NCBI GenBank assembly: GCA_009694745.1
Contig: SHUF01000005.1
Location: forward strand, 1-64,000
Source of the DNA: Acidobacteriota bacterium
GTDB taxonomy: Bacteria; Acidobacteriota; Vicinamibacteria; Vicinamibacterales; SCN-69-37
Reading direction: 5' to 3'
Length of the DNA stretch: 64,000 nt
The notes under the pieces: generated by a model
Database searches by the model: none
What the model was told of the DNA's origin: nothing
Seen by the model: only the letters and a program-made list of their open reading frames with translations
Made by a program: the position numbers and the translations under genes
Shown: positions 1 to 6,755 of the stretch, piece after piece
How positions within the stretch are numbered: the first letter of the stretch is position 1
Layout: every line of letters starts with the position of its first letter

Positions 1-1
1 C

Positions 2-73
2 ATTGGCCACGAGCGCCCGCAAGTGCGCTCGATCAGGGGCAGGAAGTACCACGCACAGCGTGGGCATGAACAT
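2..73 (-). CDS. possible N-terminus of an IS630-type transposase (partial, runs off the window)
   Basis: An open frame on the minus strand starts at the ATG at 73 (or 65-67) and runs without a stop to the window edge, giving about 24 residues. The stretch 'APDRAHLRALVAN' resembles the start of IS630-family transposases, where a short strand is followed by an 'xxDRxxLxxLVxxxxxPQ' helix. The diagnostic catalytic part would lie outside the window, so this rests on weak similarity recalled from memory. No terminal inverted repeat could be identified on the inner side. It could also be the start of an unrelated gene or chance coding. Confidence 0.35.
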   Translation of the reverse strand, partial: MFMPTLCVVLPAPDRAHLRALVAN

Positions 74-273
74 GCGCCACACCGTACCGAATGTCGATTC
101 GAACGTACAGCGAAATCACGTACTAACAATTCGTACGCATCACACTAGTCTGGAAAGGTCTACCGGTGCGCCGTTGGCCTGCCAACCGTAGCTCGTTCAG
201 GGACGGTGTCAGCCCACCGCCGCGGCTGCGCCGCTATGGTGGGCAACCTTCGCCGACAACTATGAGCGAAAGT

Positions 274-349
274 TGGTGGACCTGACCGGGATCGAACCGG
301 TGACCTCCTGAATGCCATCCAGGCGCGCTCCCAGCTGCGCCACAGGCCC
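274..349 (-). tRNA. tRNA-Ala (anticodon GGC)
   Basis: Read on the minus strand, a full 76-base cloverleaf is visible. The acceptor stem is GGGCCTG pairing with CAGGTCC (one G-T), with discriminator A and an encoded CCA. The anticodon stem CCTGG/TCAGG encloses a seven-base loop with T33 and GGC. The T-arm carries the usual GGTTCGATCC loop region. GGC reads alanine GCC/GCU codons. It has its own promoter upstream (365-394). Confidence 0.95.
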
Positions 350-364
350 ACACTTAAGTTCTCC

Positions 365-394
365 ATTATAGCGTCGAGGCGCGTAATGAGGCAA
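365..394 (-). promoter_or_regulatory. promoter of tRNA-Ala
   Basis: On the minus strand TTGCCT (394-389) is followed after 18 bases by a perfect TATAAT (370-365), 15 bases before the mature tRNA 5' end. The -35 element overlaps one edge of a 14-bp palindrome (392-405) whose other edge overlaps the -35 of the divergent cold-shock gene. Confidence 0.7.
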
Positions 395-405
395 TTGGCC
401 AATTG
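392..405. promoter_or_regulatory. 14-bp perfect palindrome between divergent promoters
   Basis: CAATTGGCCAATTG is a perfect palindrome. Its two ends overlap the -35 hexamers of the tRNA-Ala promoter (minus, 389-394) and the cold-shock gene promoter (plus, 403-408). A protein bound here could affect both promoters. No cognate regulator can be named. Confidence 0.45.
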
Positions 406-432
406 ACTAATCGGCAATCCCATGCCTAGACT
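403..432 (+). promoter_or_regulatory. promoter of the cold-shock gene
   Basis: TTGACT (403-408), an 18-base spacer and TAGACT (427-432) form a sigma-70-type promoter. It predicts a leader of about 58 bases before the ATG at 497. The leader contains a hairpin, GGGGTGT (463-469) pairing with ACACCCC (476-482), directly before the Shine-Dalgarno GGAGGA (485-490). That position could let temperature affect ribosome access, which is inference. Confidence 0.6.
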
Positions 433-496
433 GAACCCGATTCACTTCACGAAAGTTTGTTTGGGGTGTCTTTCCACACCCCTCGGAGGAACAGTC

Positions 497-703
497 ATGC
501 CGAATGGCACGATTGCACGTTTGTTGATCGATAAAGGTTTTGGTTTCATTCGCGACGAAGCGGGCGTGGAGCACTTTTTCCACCGGTCCGCCATCCGTGG
601 CGCGGTGTTCGAACTGCTGCGCGAAAGCCAGCGGGTGGAATTCACCATCGAGGATTCACCCAAGGGGCCGCGCGCGGGCGAAGTCCGTCTGCTCGACGAA
701 TAG
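497..703 (+). CDS. cold-shock domain protein (CspA family)
   Basis: A 68-residue single cold-shock domain, close to the usual 66-70 residues, predicted to bind single-stranded RNA/DNA in the cytoplasm and keep mRNAs unfolded. RNP1 appears as KGFGFI near residues 13-18 and an RNP2-like strand as VEHFFH near 24-29. The ATG at 497 is chosen because a strong GGAGGA lies six bases upstream and the domain begins at once; an upstream in-frame ATG at 422 would add unrelated residues. The gene is monocistronic and followed by a GC-rich hairpin. Confidence 0.93.
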   Translation: MPNGTIARLLIDKGFGFIRDEAGVEHFFHRSAIRGAVFELLRESQRVEFTIEDSPKGPRAGEVRLLDE

Positions 704-711
704 TTACCTGC

Positions 712-735
712 GGCTCCGGGCCCAGGCTCGGAGCC
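712..735 (+). terminator. possible hairpin terminator after the cold-shock gene
   Basis: GGCTCCG (712-718) pairs with CGGAGCC (729-735) nine bases after the stop codon. No T-tract follows, so it may only be an RNA 3'-end stabiliser. Confidence 0.3.
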
Positions 736-770
736 GGATCGTCCCTGGCCGTTGATAGAAAAACCCCGGG

Positions 771-868
771 GGAAGCTCCCGGGGCCCGGTGGCCCTCCCG
801 GTCTTCAAAACCGGCCGCTCCCCGCCTCCGGCGGGAAGGGTGGGTTCGACTCCCACGAGCTTCCGCCA
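771..868 (+). tRNA. selC: tRNA-Sec (selenocysteine, anticodon UCA)
   Basis: A 98-base tRNA with the hallmarks of bacterial tRNA-Sec. The acceptor stem has eight base pairs (GGAAGCTC 771-778 with GAGCTTCC 857-864), followed by G and an encoded CCA. The anticodon stem CCGGT/ACCGG has loop CTTCAAA carrying TCA at 805-807. The long variable arm contains the stem CCCGCC/GGCGGG, and the T-arm is GTGGG/CCCAC with a TTCGACT loop. It decodes UGA as selenocysteine with SelA, SelB and SelD, none of which is in this window. Confidence 0.96.
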
Positions 869-872
869 ACTC

Positions 873-902
873 GTCCCGGGCTCAAGCCCGGGACCTCCGA
901 AC
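873..902. repeat. dispersed palindromic repeat, copy 1
   Basis: GTCCCGGGCT (873-882) and AGCCCGGGAC (885-894) form a perfect 10-bp stem with a two-base loop, followed by CTCCGAAC. The same 30-base unit with one changed loop base occurs at 15598-15627. It sits between tRNA-Sec and the 3' end of the minus-strand HAD gene. Confidence 0.7.
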
Positions 903-907
903 GCGCT

Positions 908-1597
908 CTAGTCGATCAACGCCTCGACCGTCAGGGCCTCGAGTGTGTGCACGGTATGTGCGGGCGCGGTCGCGGCCAATTCCTCATACGAAAAGACCCC
1001 GGTGGCCACCGCCACTGCCCTCGCGCCGTAGGCGTGTGCGCAATCCACATCGAGCGGCGTATCGCCGATGACCACGATATCGGCCGGCTCGAAGCGTGGA
1101 TGCCCTGCGGCGGCCGCGGCCTCCACCGCCACCGGCACCAGCGCGCGCCGTTCCGCGTGGTGGTCGCCAAACGCTCCGAACGCAAATCGCCGCCACAAAC
1201 CGAAGTGCCCCAGCTTGAGGGCGGCGCCACGCGCGAAATTCCCGGTCAGCAATCCCACCGCCACCTCGTCGCGCGCGGCGAGTGAGTCAAGCGCGTCGAG
1301 CAGCGGCAACACACCCGGAAGGATGCCGCCAGGGTGCGCCTGCGGGTCCGCGAGCGCCACCTGCAGATCCTCGCAATACGCATCGCGGAGCCGGAGGACG
1401 ACGGCGTCTTCCGCCGGTTGCCCCGCGCGCACCAGCGCCTCGGTCACGATCGCGCGGTCGGTGCGCCCGGCCACGGGCACGGCATCGAGTGCGCCGGTGA
1501 CACCAAACAGCCGCTCGAACGATCGATTCATTCCGCGCACGCCGGCGCGCCCGGATGAAATGAGCGTGCCGTCGATATCAAACAGAATGAGCTTCAC
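908..1597 (-). CDS. HAD-superfamily phosphatase (phosphoglycolate-phosphatase-like)
   Basis: A 229-residue cytoplasmic hydrolase that probably removes phosphate from a small metabolite. Motif I is FDIDGT near the N-terminus with the nucleophile and acid/base aspartates. A helical cap follows, then a motif II region with the serine/threonine of LLTGN, and motif IV as VVIGDTPLDV near the C-terminal third. The GTG at 1597 is chosen because GGGGAGG lies five bases upstream and the Rossmann strand begins immediately. It overlaps the stop of the ABC-like gene by four bases (GTGA), indicating translational coupling. The substrate cannot be told from sequence. Confidence 0.88.
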   Translation of the reverse strand: MKLILFDIDGTLISSGRAGVRGMNRSFERLFGVTGALDAVPVAGRTDRAIVTEALVRAGQPAEDAVVLRLRDAYCEDLQVALADPQAHPGGILPGVLPLLDALDSLAARDEVAVGLLTGNFARGAALKLGHFGLWRRFAFGAFGDHHAERRALVPVAVEAAAAAGHPRFEPADIVVIGDTPLDVDCAHAYGARAVAVATGVFSYEELAATAPAHTVHTLEALTVEALID

Positions 1598-2316
1598 CAG
1601 AACCTCCCCCACCGCCGGTTCGCGGGCACTCGAACATCGCCTGACGCGGCCACGAGCTGGCCCAGGCGCCCGCCGGCGGCAGCGGCAAACGACTCGTCCT
1701 CGGTCAGCGCGAGCCACGCGAGGTTGCGCCGCTCGCCGATCGTGGCCACCAGACGGCCAAAGGCCGCCGCATCCGGCGGCGTCAGCGTCGCGGTCGGATG
1801 CTCGAGCAACAACATGCGCGGACTCGTCGCCAATGCCCGCGCCAGATGCACTCGGACGCGCGCGGCTTCAGACAGCGTGTTGACGTGCGCTGACAAGGCG
1901 CCGGCGTCAAGCCCCACTTCTTCGGCTAGCGCCGCCACCGTCGCGCCGACCTCGCTCGAGACGGGGTCGATCGACAGTGTCATCGGTAACGCCAGGTTGG
2001 ATTCCAGCGTGAGACTGTCGAGCAAGACGGCGCGGGCGGTGACCATGCCGAACACATCCAGCGAGGTGAGCCATTCGGTGTCGGTCCTGATCTCGCGCGT
2101 GTCACACCCGGCGATGCGAACGGTCCCTTCATCGGGCAGCGACGCGCCGGTCACCAGAAGCACGAGCATCTCGGCCGCCTGGGCGTCGAGGCCGCGCAAC
2201 GTGACGCGTTCACCCGGCGCCACCGACAGTGCATTGATGCGCAGCGGCCGCAGCCCTCCGTAGTGTTTTCGAAGGCCGGCAATTTCAACGAGAGGAGTGT
2301 TCGGCGTCTGAGCCAT
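1594..2316 (-). CDS. degenerate ABC-transporter ATPase-like protein
   Basis: A 240-residue protein with the fold order of an ABC ATPase but broken nucleotide motifs. The Walker A place (about residues 41-49, RGLDAQAAE) lacks the GxxGxGK[ST] lysine. The signature is LSEAARVRVHLARAL instead of LSGGQ, although the following helix is well kept. Walker B reads LLLEHPT with Glu-His where Asp-Glu is expected. ATP hydrolysis is therefore unlikely; it may be a regulatory partner. The start at 2316 overlaps the stop of the PHP gene by one base (TGATG), so it belongs to the same operon. No membrane subunit lies nearby. Confidence 0.75.
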   Translation of the reverse strand: MAQTPNTPLVEIAGLRKHYGGLRPLRINALSVAPGERVTLRGLDAQAAEMLVLLVTGASLPDEGTVRIAGCDTREIRTDTEWLTSLDVFGMVTARAVLLDSLTLESNLALPMTLSIDPVSSEVGATVAALAEEVGLDAGALSAHVNTLSEAARVRVHLARALATSPRMLLLEHPTATLTPPDAAAFGRLVATIGERRNLAWLALTEDESFAAAAGGRLGQLVAASGDVRVPANRRWGRFW

Positions 2317-3152
2317 CAGACGGGAATGGGCCAACCGGTGCGTTCGGCCAGCCTGGCAAAATCCGCCGCCGGCAGGTGGAACTGCCCGAGCCCCTGGGAA
2401 CGGCCGCTCCCCACACCGTGGTAGTCGGACCCTCCGGTCACCAGCAGATTGAAGGTGTCAGCCATGTGTCGGTACCGTGCGGTGTCGGCTGTGTCATGTT
2501 CCGGGTGATACACCTCGATCGCGGGGAGTCCCGCCTCGATGAGCGCCGGGATGAGATGGTCCTTCTGCGTTTTGCCTGGATGGGCCATCGACGTCACGCC
2601 GCCGGCGCGCGTGACAAGGGCCACCACCTCCGCCGGTTCGGCACCCTGACGTTCGATGAAGGCCGGCCGGCCTTCGCCCAAATATCGATCGAACGCCTCT
2701 TTGATATTGGCCACGTGCCCAGCCTTGACCAACGCGGCTGCGGCCATCGGGCGCCCCATCGCTCGCCCTGCACTCCGCGCGGCGTCGGCCATGGCGTCCT
2801 CGAGATCCACCGGAACGCCGAGACGCTCGAGACGGTCACCGATCTCGCGCAGGCGCCGCTCACGGTCTTCACGTTGGGTCGTGAGGAACGTCACGAGCTC
2901 GGGATAATTGCGGTCGAAGCAATAGCCCAGCATGTGCACGTCGCGGCCATGATCAACGGCCGTGATCTCGATCCCGGGCAGGCAGGCCACGCCTGCGGCG
3001 GCTGCAGCCGCACTCACCTCATCCCAGGCGGCGGTGGTGTCATGGTCTGTCACGGCCATGGTGGTGATGCCCAAGGCCACCACCTCTTCCACGAGCTGCG
3101 ACGGCGTAGACCGGCCGTCGGAGGCAGTCGTGTGCATGTGCAGATCTATCAT
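2316..3152 (-). CDS. PHP-domain phosphoesterase (YciV/RNase AM-like)
   Basis: About 278 residues, the usual length for the stand-alone PHP family that includes RNase AM and 3',5'-nucleotide bisphosphate phosphatases. Metal-binding motifs are visible: IDLHMHTTASDG at the N-terminus, AVTDHDT, PGIEIT, SMAHPGK and TGGSDYHG towards the end. It likely hydrolyses phosphodiester or phosphomonoester bonds using a cluster of divalent metals. The ATG at 3152 fits the family start. A GTG at 3182 that overlaps the upstream stop as GTGA and follows AGGA is a credible alternative, adding ten residues. Confidence 0.88.
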   Translation of the reverse strand: MIDLHMHTTASDGRSTPSQLVEEVVALGITTMAVTDHDTTAAWDEVSAAAAAAGVACLPGIEITAVDHGRDVHMLGYCFDRNYPELVTFLTTQREDRERRLREIGDRLERLGVPVDLEDAMADAARSAGRAMGRPMAAAALVKAGHVANIKEAFDRYLGEGRPAFIERQGAEPAEVVALVTRAGGVTSMAHPGKTQKDHLIPALIEAGLPAIEVYHPEHDTADTARYRHMADTFNLLVTGGSDYHGVGSGRSQGLGQFHLPAADFARLAERTGWPIPV

Positions 3153-3178
3153 CGGCCCGCACGTCACCCGCACCGGCC

Positions 3179-4144
3179 TCACCGCCGTTTCCTGGAAACG
3201 CGGGCCTTCTGCCGTTCCACCAGGTTACGGTATTCGCGAATCAGCAAATCGAGATGTTCGCGTTCCTCGTCGGCAAATTCCAGGAAGATGCGTTTGCCTT
3301 CAGACTCTTCGAAGCGATCGCCGTAGCGCTTAAAGAACTGATGCGAGCCGCGTTCACACTTGATCCCCACAAGCAATGCCTGCTCGTCGTCGGCGCCCTG
3401 GCGCAGTTCGGCCGTACCCGCGGCAAACAGGCCATGGGCCGCGCCCTTGAAAAACAGGAACGTCGGGTGCGCTTCAAGCGTCGGGTCCTCGGCCAGCAGC
3501 TCGCGGTAACGCGCTTCGAGTTTGCCCAGGTGTTCCTTCTCTTCGTTCGCCAGCTTGCGAAACACGCGGCGTCCGCGCGCGTCGCCGGTCAACGCGGCTG
3601 CCCGCGTATAAAACTCCAGACCACTTCGCTCAGTGGCAATGGCAATACGCAGGGCGTCGCGGGCAAACAGGGCCTCGGTGGGCGCGGTCACGCGCTCGGC
3701 CTTCCGTCCACTCTGACAGTTCACGCAGGTCCCATAGATCTGCAGCACGCTCTGGCGCGCGGCGAAGTTGCGCGCCTCGGCCACTTCCTCCACCAGCGCC
3801 TCAATATCGAAACTGAGGAATTCGTAGGACTGATTGCAGGTCTTGCAGATGAGATGGAAATGCCGGGGATGGCGATACGAATGTTCGAACCGGTAGCGCC
3901 CCTCGCCAAAGTCCACTTTGCGCGCGATGCCGGCGTCCACCATCCACTGAAGCGTGCGGTAGATCGTGGCGCGGCTGATGCGCGCGTCTTCGGCGCGAAT
4001 GAGATCGACGAGCTCGTCGGCCGCCAGGTGGCCTTCCTGCCGCAGAAAGACCTGCACGATGAAGTCGCGTTTGCCTGAGCGCCGGCCACCGGCAGGCCGC
4101 CGCTGCTCGATGAACTCGGAGGCCGACTGCATACGCGCGGACAC
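3179..4144 (-). CDS. Fur-family regulator fused to a rubrerythrin-like diiron domain
   Basis: A 321-residue two-domain protein. Residues about 20-145 are a Fur/PerR repressor: winged helix with recognition helix near RISRATIYRTLQWM (56-68), His-rich metal region (H88, H92, H95, H97) and structural zinc cysteines C100/C103 and C140/C143. Residues about 158-310 are ferritin/rubrerythrin-like with both halves of a diiron site: E172, E202xxH205, E264 and E294xxH297. Ordinary Fur proteins end near residue 150. A link between iron or peroxide sensing and diiron chemistry in one chain is inference. It lies six bases after the Fe-S carrier gene, in the same direction. The start is GTG 4144, or ATG 4132. 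Confidence 0.88.
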   Translation of the reverse strand: MSARMQSASEFIEQRRPAGGRRSGKRDFIVQVFLRQEGHLAADELVDLIRAEDARISRATIYRTLQWMVDAGIARKVDFGEGRYRFEHSYRHPRHFHLICKTCNQSYEFLSFDIEALVEEVAEARNFAARQSVLQIYGTCVNCQSGRKAERVTAPTEALFARDALRIAIATERSGLEFYTRAAALTGDARGRRVFRKLANEEKEHLGKLEARYRELLAEDPTLEAHPTFLFFKGAAHGLFAAGTAELRQGADDEQALLVGIKCERGSHQFFKRYGDRFEESEGKRIFLEFADEEREHLDLLIREYRNLVERQKARVSRKRR

Positions 4145-4150
4145 CGCCGC

Positions 4151-4480
4151 TCAGGCGCTGAAGGACGAACCGCAACCGCAGGTGGACTTGGCGTTGGGAT
4201 TCTTGATGGTGAATCCGCCTCCCATGTTGTTGTCGACGAAGTCGACTTCGGCGCCGCTCAGGTACCGCAGACTGATCGGATCGACGAGCAACTTCACGCC
4301 GTTGACCTCAAACACCTGGTCCGCGTCCGCGTTGCCATCGCCTTCATCGATCATCAGGCCGTACTGAAACCCTGAACACCCGCCGCCCTGCACAAACACC
4401 CGCAGGCCGGCCCCCAGCCGGCCTTCTTCGACGAGCAACTCCGAAATCTTGGTGGCTGCCGTTTCCGTGACGTTGATCAT
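4151..4480 (-). CDS. erpA: A-type iron-sulfur cluster carrier (ErpA/IscA family)
   Basis: A 109-residue HesB-fold protein that accepts Fe-S clusters from a scaffold and delivers them to apo-enzymes. The three ligand cysteines are present: one in GGGCSGFQYG near residue 41 and the pair in STCGCGSS near the C-terminus. The ATG at 4480 begins the family's typical 'INVTETAA' start. A perfect TATAAT ends six bases before the start, so the transcript is probably leaderless. The neighbours are the Fur-ferritin regulator downstream and fumarase (a Fe-S enzyme) upstream, an iron-themed group. The choice of ErpA over IscA is by general resemblance. Confidence 0.88.
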   Translation of the reverse strand: MINVTETAATKISELLVEEGRLGAGLRVFVQGGGCSGFQYGLMIDEGDGNADADQVFEVNGVKLLVDPISLRYLSGAEVDFVDNNMGGGFTIKNPNAKSTCGCGSSFSA

Positions 4481-4486
4481 CCTTTC

Positions 4487-4492
4487 ATTATA
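4487..4492 (-). promoter_or_regulatory. TATAAT -10 element directly before erpA
   Basis: A perfect TATAAT on the minus strand ends six bases before the ATG at 4480, which puts the expected transcription start at or within a base or two of the start codon. The spacer GAAAGG could act as a Shine-Dalgarno only if transcription began further upstream. No clear -35 element is visible. Confidence 0.55.
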
Positions 4493-4511
4493 CCGGGAAG
4501 GGGCGGGCCAA

Positions 4512-6035
4512 TCACTTGAGCAGTTTGAGCCGCCGCCCCGAGTCTTCCTCCACCACCTGATGCAGGCTGTTGCCATTCGCGTCCATGGTCACAATGGCGG
4601 GAAACTCGTGGGTCTGGAGGTGCCACATCGCCTCTGGCGTCCCCAGTTCCAGCCACGACACATCGTCTACACCGGTGATGCAGTGGGCGTAGAACTGCGC
4701 GGCGCCGCCAATCGCGTTGAGGTACACGGCGCCATGTTCCTTGAGTCCGGCCAGTGTCTTGGCGCCCATTCCGCCCTTGCCCATCACGGCGCGCACGCCG
4801 TAGCGGCCGATGATGTCGGCTTGATACGGCTCTTCGCGCATGCTCGTGGTCGGTCCGGCGGCAGTCACCGTCCAGGCGTCGCCCTCTTTCTTGACCACCG
4901 GCCCGCAGTGATAGAGCACGCCTCCGCGCAAATCCACCGGAGGTGCCTCTTTCATCAGGCGCGAGTGCACCGCATCACGACCGGTGTAGACACGGCCCGA
5001 AACCAGCACCACGTCGCCCACTTTCAGGCTGCGGATCGTGGCCTCGTCGATCGGCGCCTGCAACACCACTTCGCGGCCCGTTCGTGGGAATCCGCCCGCT
5101 GAACCTGCCGGCAGCATCGGCGCACCTGCAACAGACGGATCACGGTAGAGCCATCGCGTGATGTCGCCGGTGGTCGCGTCAACGTGGACGCCAAGGCGCC
5201 GGAACGCCCAGCAGTCATACGCCACTGACACGAAGAAACTCGCGGGCAGACGATTGATTGCGCCGATCTTGCATCCGATGAGCGACACCGAGCCGCCGAA
5301 GCCCATCGTGCCCACACCGATGCTATTGATCGTGGCCATCACCTGCGCCTCGATGTCGGCCAACCGCGCATCGGGATTCACATCGTCGAGCGTCCTGAAG
5401 AGTTGATCTTTCGCATGCTGGTAACCGGCCGTGCGATCGCCGCCGACACACACGCCGACCGCACCCGGGCTGCAACCTTTGCCCTGGGCCTTCCAGATGG
5501 CGTGCAGGATGCACTTGCGTACGCCTTCCAGCGATCGATCGGCGCAGCCCAGATGATCGAGTTCAGCCGGGAGCGCGTATTGGGCGTTGACGTTTTCACA
5601 ACCGCCCCCCTTGAGGAGCAGCCTGACTTCGATGTCGTCGCGTTCCCACTGGTCGAAGTGGATCACAGGAGTGCCGGGCCCGAGATTGTTGCCGCTGTTC
5701 TCGCCCGTGATCGAGTCCACGGAGTTCGAGCGCAGCTTGCCGCGCCTCGTGGCCTCGGCGACCGCGTCACGAATCTGCGCGCGCACCCACATCTGATTGA
5801 CGCCCACCGGGGTGTGCACCTCGAAGGTCGCCCATCCCGTGTCCTGGCAGATGGGGCCCTCGCACGCGGCCGCCTGATCGATATTCTCGGCAATCACCGC
5901 CAACGCCTGGGCGCCGCGTGTGCCTTCAGGCTCCTGGCCCATCGCATGGCGCATGGCCTGACGCACATCCGGCGGCAGGTCCGTGGCTGTGCGCGTGATT
6001 AACTCCACCATGCTCTCAAAGAACTTCGACGCCAT
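4512..6035 (-). CDS. class I fumarate hydratase (Fe-S type)
   Basis: A 507-residue enzyme carrying the alpha and beta parts of the iron-sulfur hydro-lyase family in one chain, as in FumA/FumB; it interconverts fumarate and malate in the TCA cycle. Cysteines in ICQDTG (C63), in GCSPGAVGVC (about 188) and one of about 255 or 275 are candidate [4Fe-4S] ligands. The C-terminal beta part has GRDAVHSRL and GKGGMGAKT. The start at ATG 6035 matches the family N-terminus and is preceded by TATACT six bases away. A divergent methyltransferase gene begins 45 bases upstream. Confidence 0.93.
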   Translation of the reverse strand: MASKFFESMVELITRTATDLPPDVRQAMRHAMGQEPEGTRGAQALAVIAENIDQAAACEGPICQDTGWATFEVHTPVGVNQMWVRAQIRDAVAEATRRGKLRSNSVDSITGENSGNNLGPGTPVIHFDQWERDDIEVRLLLKGGGCENVNAQYALPAELDHLGCADRSLEGVRKCILHAIWKAQGKGCSPGAVGVCVGGDRTAGYQHAKDQLFRTLDDVNPDARLADIEAQVMATINSIGVGTMGFGGSVSLIGCKIGAINRLPASFFVSVAYDCWAFRRLGVHVDATTGDITRWLYRDPSVAGAPMLPAGSAGGFPRTGREVVLQAPIDEATIRSLKVGDVVLVSGRVYTGRDAVHSRLMKEAPPVDLRGGVLYHCGPVVKKEGDAWTVTAAGPTTSMREEPYQADIIGRYGVRAVMGKGGMGAKTLAGLKEHGAVYLNAIGGAAQFYAHCITGVDDVSWLELGTPEAMWHLQTHEFPAIVTMDANGNSLHQVVEEDSGRRLKLLK

Positions 6036-6041
6036 CCCCAG

Positions 6042-6071
6042 AGTATAAACCTGCTGCTGGAGCGGTATAGG
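6042..6071. promoter_or_regulatory. divergent -10 elements between fumarase and the methyltransferase
   Basis: On the minus strand TATACT (6047-6042) ends six bases before the fumarase ATG. On the plus strand TATAGG (6066-6071) ends eight bases before the methyltransferase ATG at 6080. The two promoters share a 44-base intergenic space, and both predict transcripts with almost no leader. Confidence 0.5.
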
Positions 6072-6079
6072 ATTGACGC

Positions 6080-6748
6080 ATGCTGGCCCGCGTTCGCGGT
6101 GGAGTGACGATGGTCGTTGTGGCCGGCGCGCTGAGTGCGTGGGCCACCGCCACGTCCGGCCAGCAGCAGCGAGCACCCCACGGCCGCCTCTTTCCACCAG
6201 AGAAACTGGGCGAACTTGAAGGCCCCGATCGCGATGAGTGGCAGGAGCCCGATCGCATCATGGACGAACTCGGCATCGCTGATGGCGCCCGTGTGGCCGA
6301 TGTGGGCGCCGGCGGTGGCTGGTTCACCGTGCGGCTGGCCCGCAGGGTAGGCCCCAATGGACGTGTGTTCGCCGAAGACATCCAGCGGCAGATGATTGAT
6401 TCCATCACCCGGCGCGTGGAGCGCGAGGGCCTGCGCAATGTCGAGACGGTTCAGGGCACGGCGGTTGACCCACGGTTGCCCAACAACCTTGATGCGGTGC
6501 TGATCGTTGACACGTATCCCCAGATTGAGACCCCCGTTTCGATGCTGAAGCACCTCGCGGAAGCACTGGCGCCCAACGGGCGGCTCGGCATCGTGGACTT
6601 CCGGAAGGATGTGTACGGCCCGGGACCGGCCATGGAAGAGCGGCTCGAACCAGAGGCCATCATTCGCGATGCGCAGCTCGCCGGCCTCCGGCTGCATGCA
6701 CACCATACGTTCCTGCGCTATCAGTACCTGCTGGTCTTCACACGCTGA
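6080..6748 (+). CDS. exported class I SAM-methyltransferase-fold protein
   Basis: 222 residues. Residues 1-28 look like a cleavable signal peptide (basic start, hydrophobic core, then ATATSGQ). The rest is a class I methyltransferase fold with the SAM glycine loop DVGAGGG at 74-80, a strand-2 acidic position in VFAEDI and a post-motif LIVDTYPQ. Export is odd because S-adenosylmethionine is cytoplasmic; similar exported proteins are known from genome annotation in acidobacteria, but their role is not established to my knowledge. The target is unknown. It is probably co-transcribed with the prenyl synthase seven bases downstream. Confidence 0.8.
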   Translation: MLARVRGGVTMVVVAGALSAWATATSGQQQRAPHGRLFPPEKLGELEGPDRDEWQEPDRIMDELGIADGARVADVGAGGGWFTVRLARRVGPNGRVFAEDIQRQMIDSITRRVEREGLRNVETVQGTAVDPRLPNNLDAVLIVDTYPQIETPVSMLKHLAEALAPNGRLGIVDFRKDVYGPGPAMEERLEPEAIIRDAQLAGLRLHAHHTFLRYQYLLVFTR

Positions 6749-6755
6749 CGTGCCG

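Noticed and set aside
752..1285. Long plus-strand open frame (177 codons) covering the region after the cold-shock gene
   Set aside because: It runs through tRNA-Sec and antisense to the HAD gene, with no family resemblance and no ribosome site.
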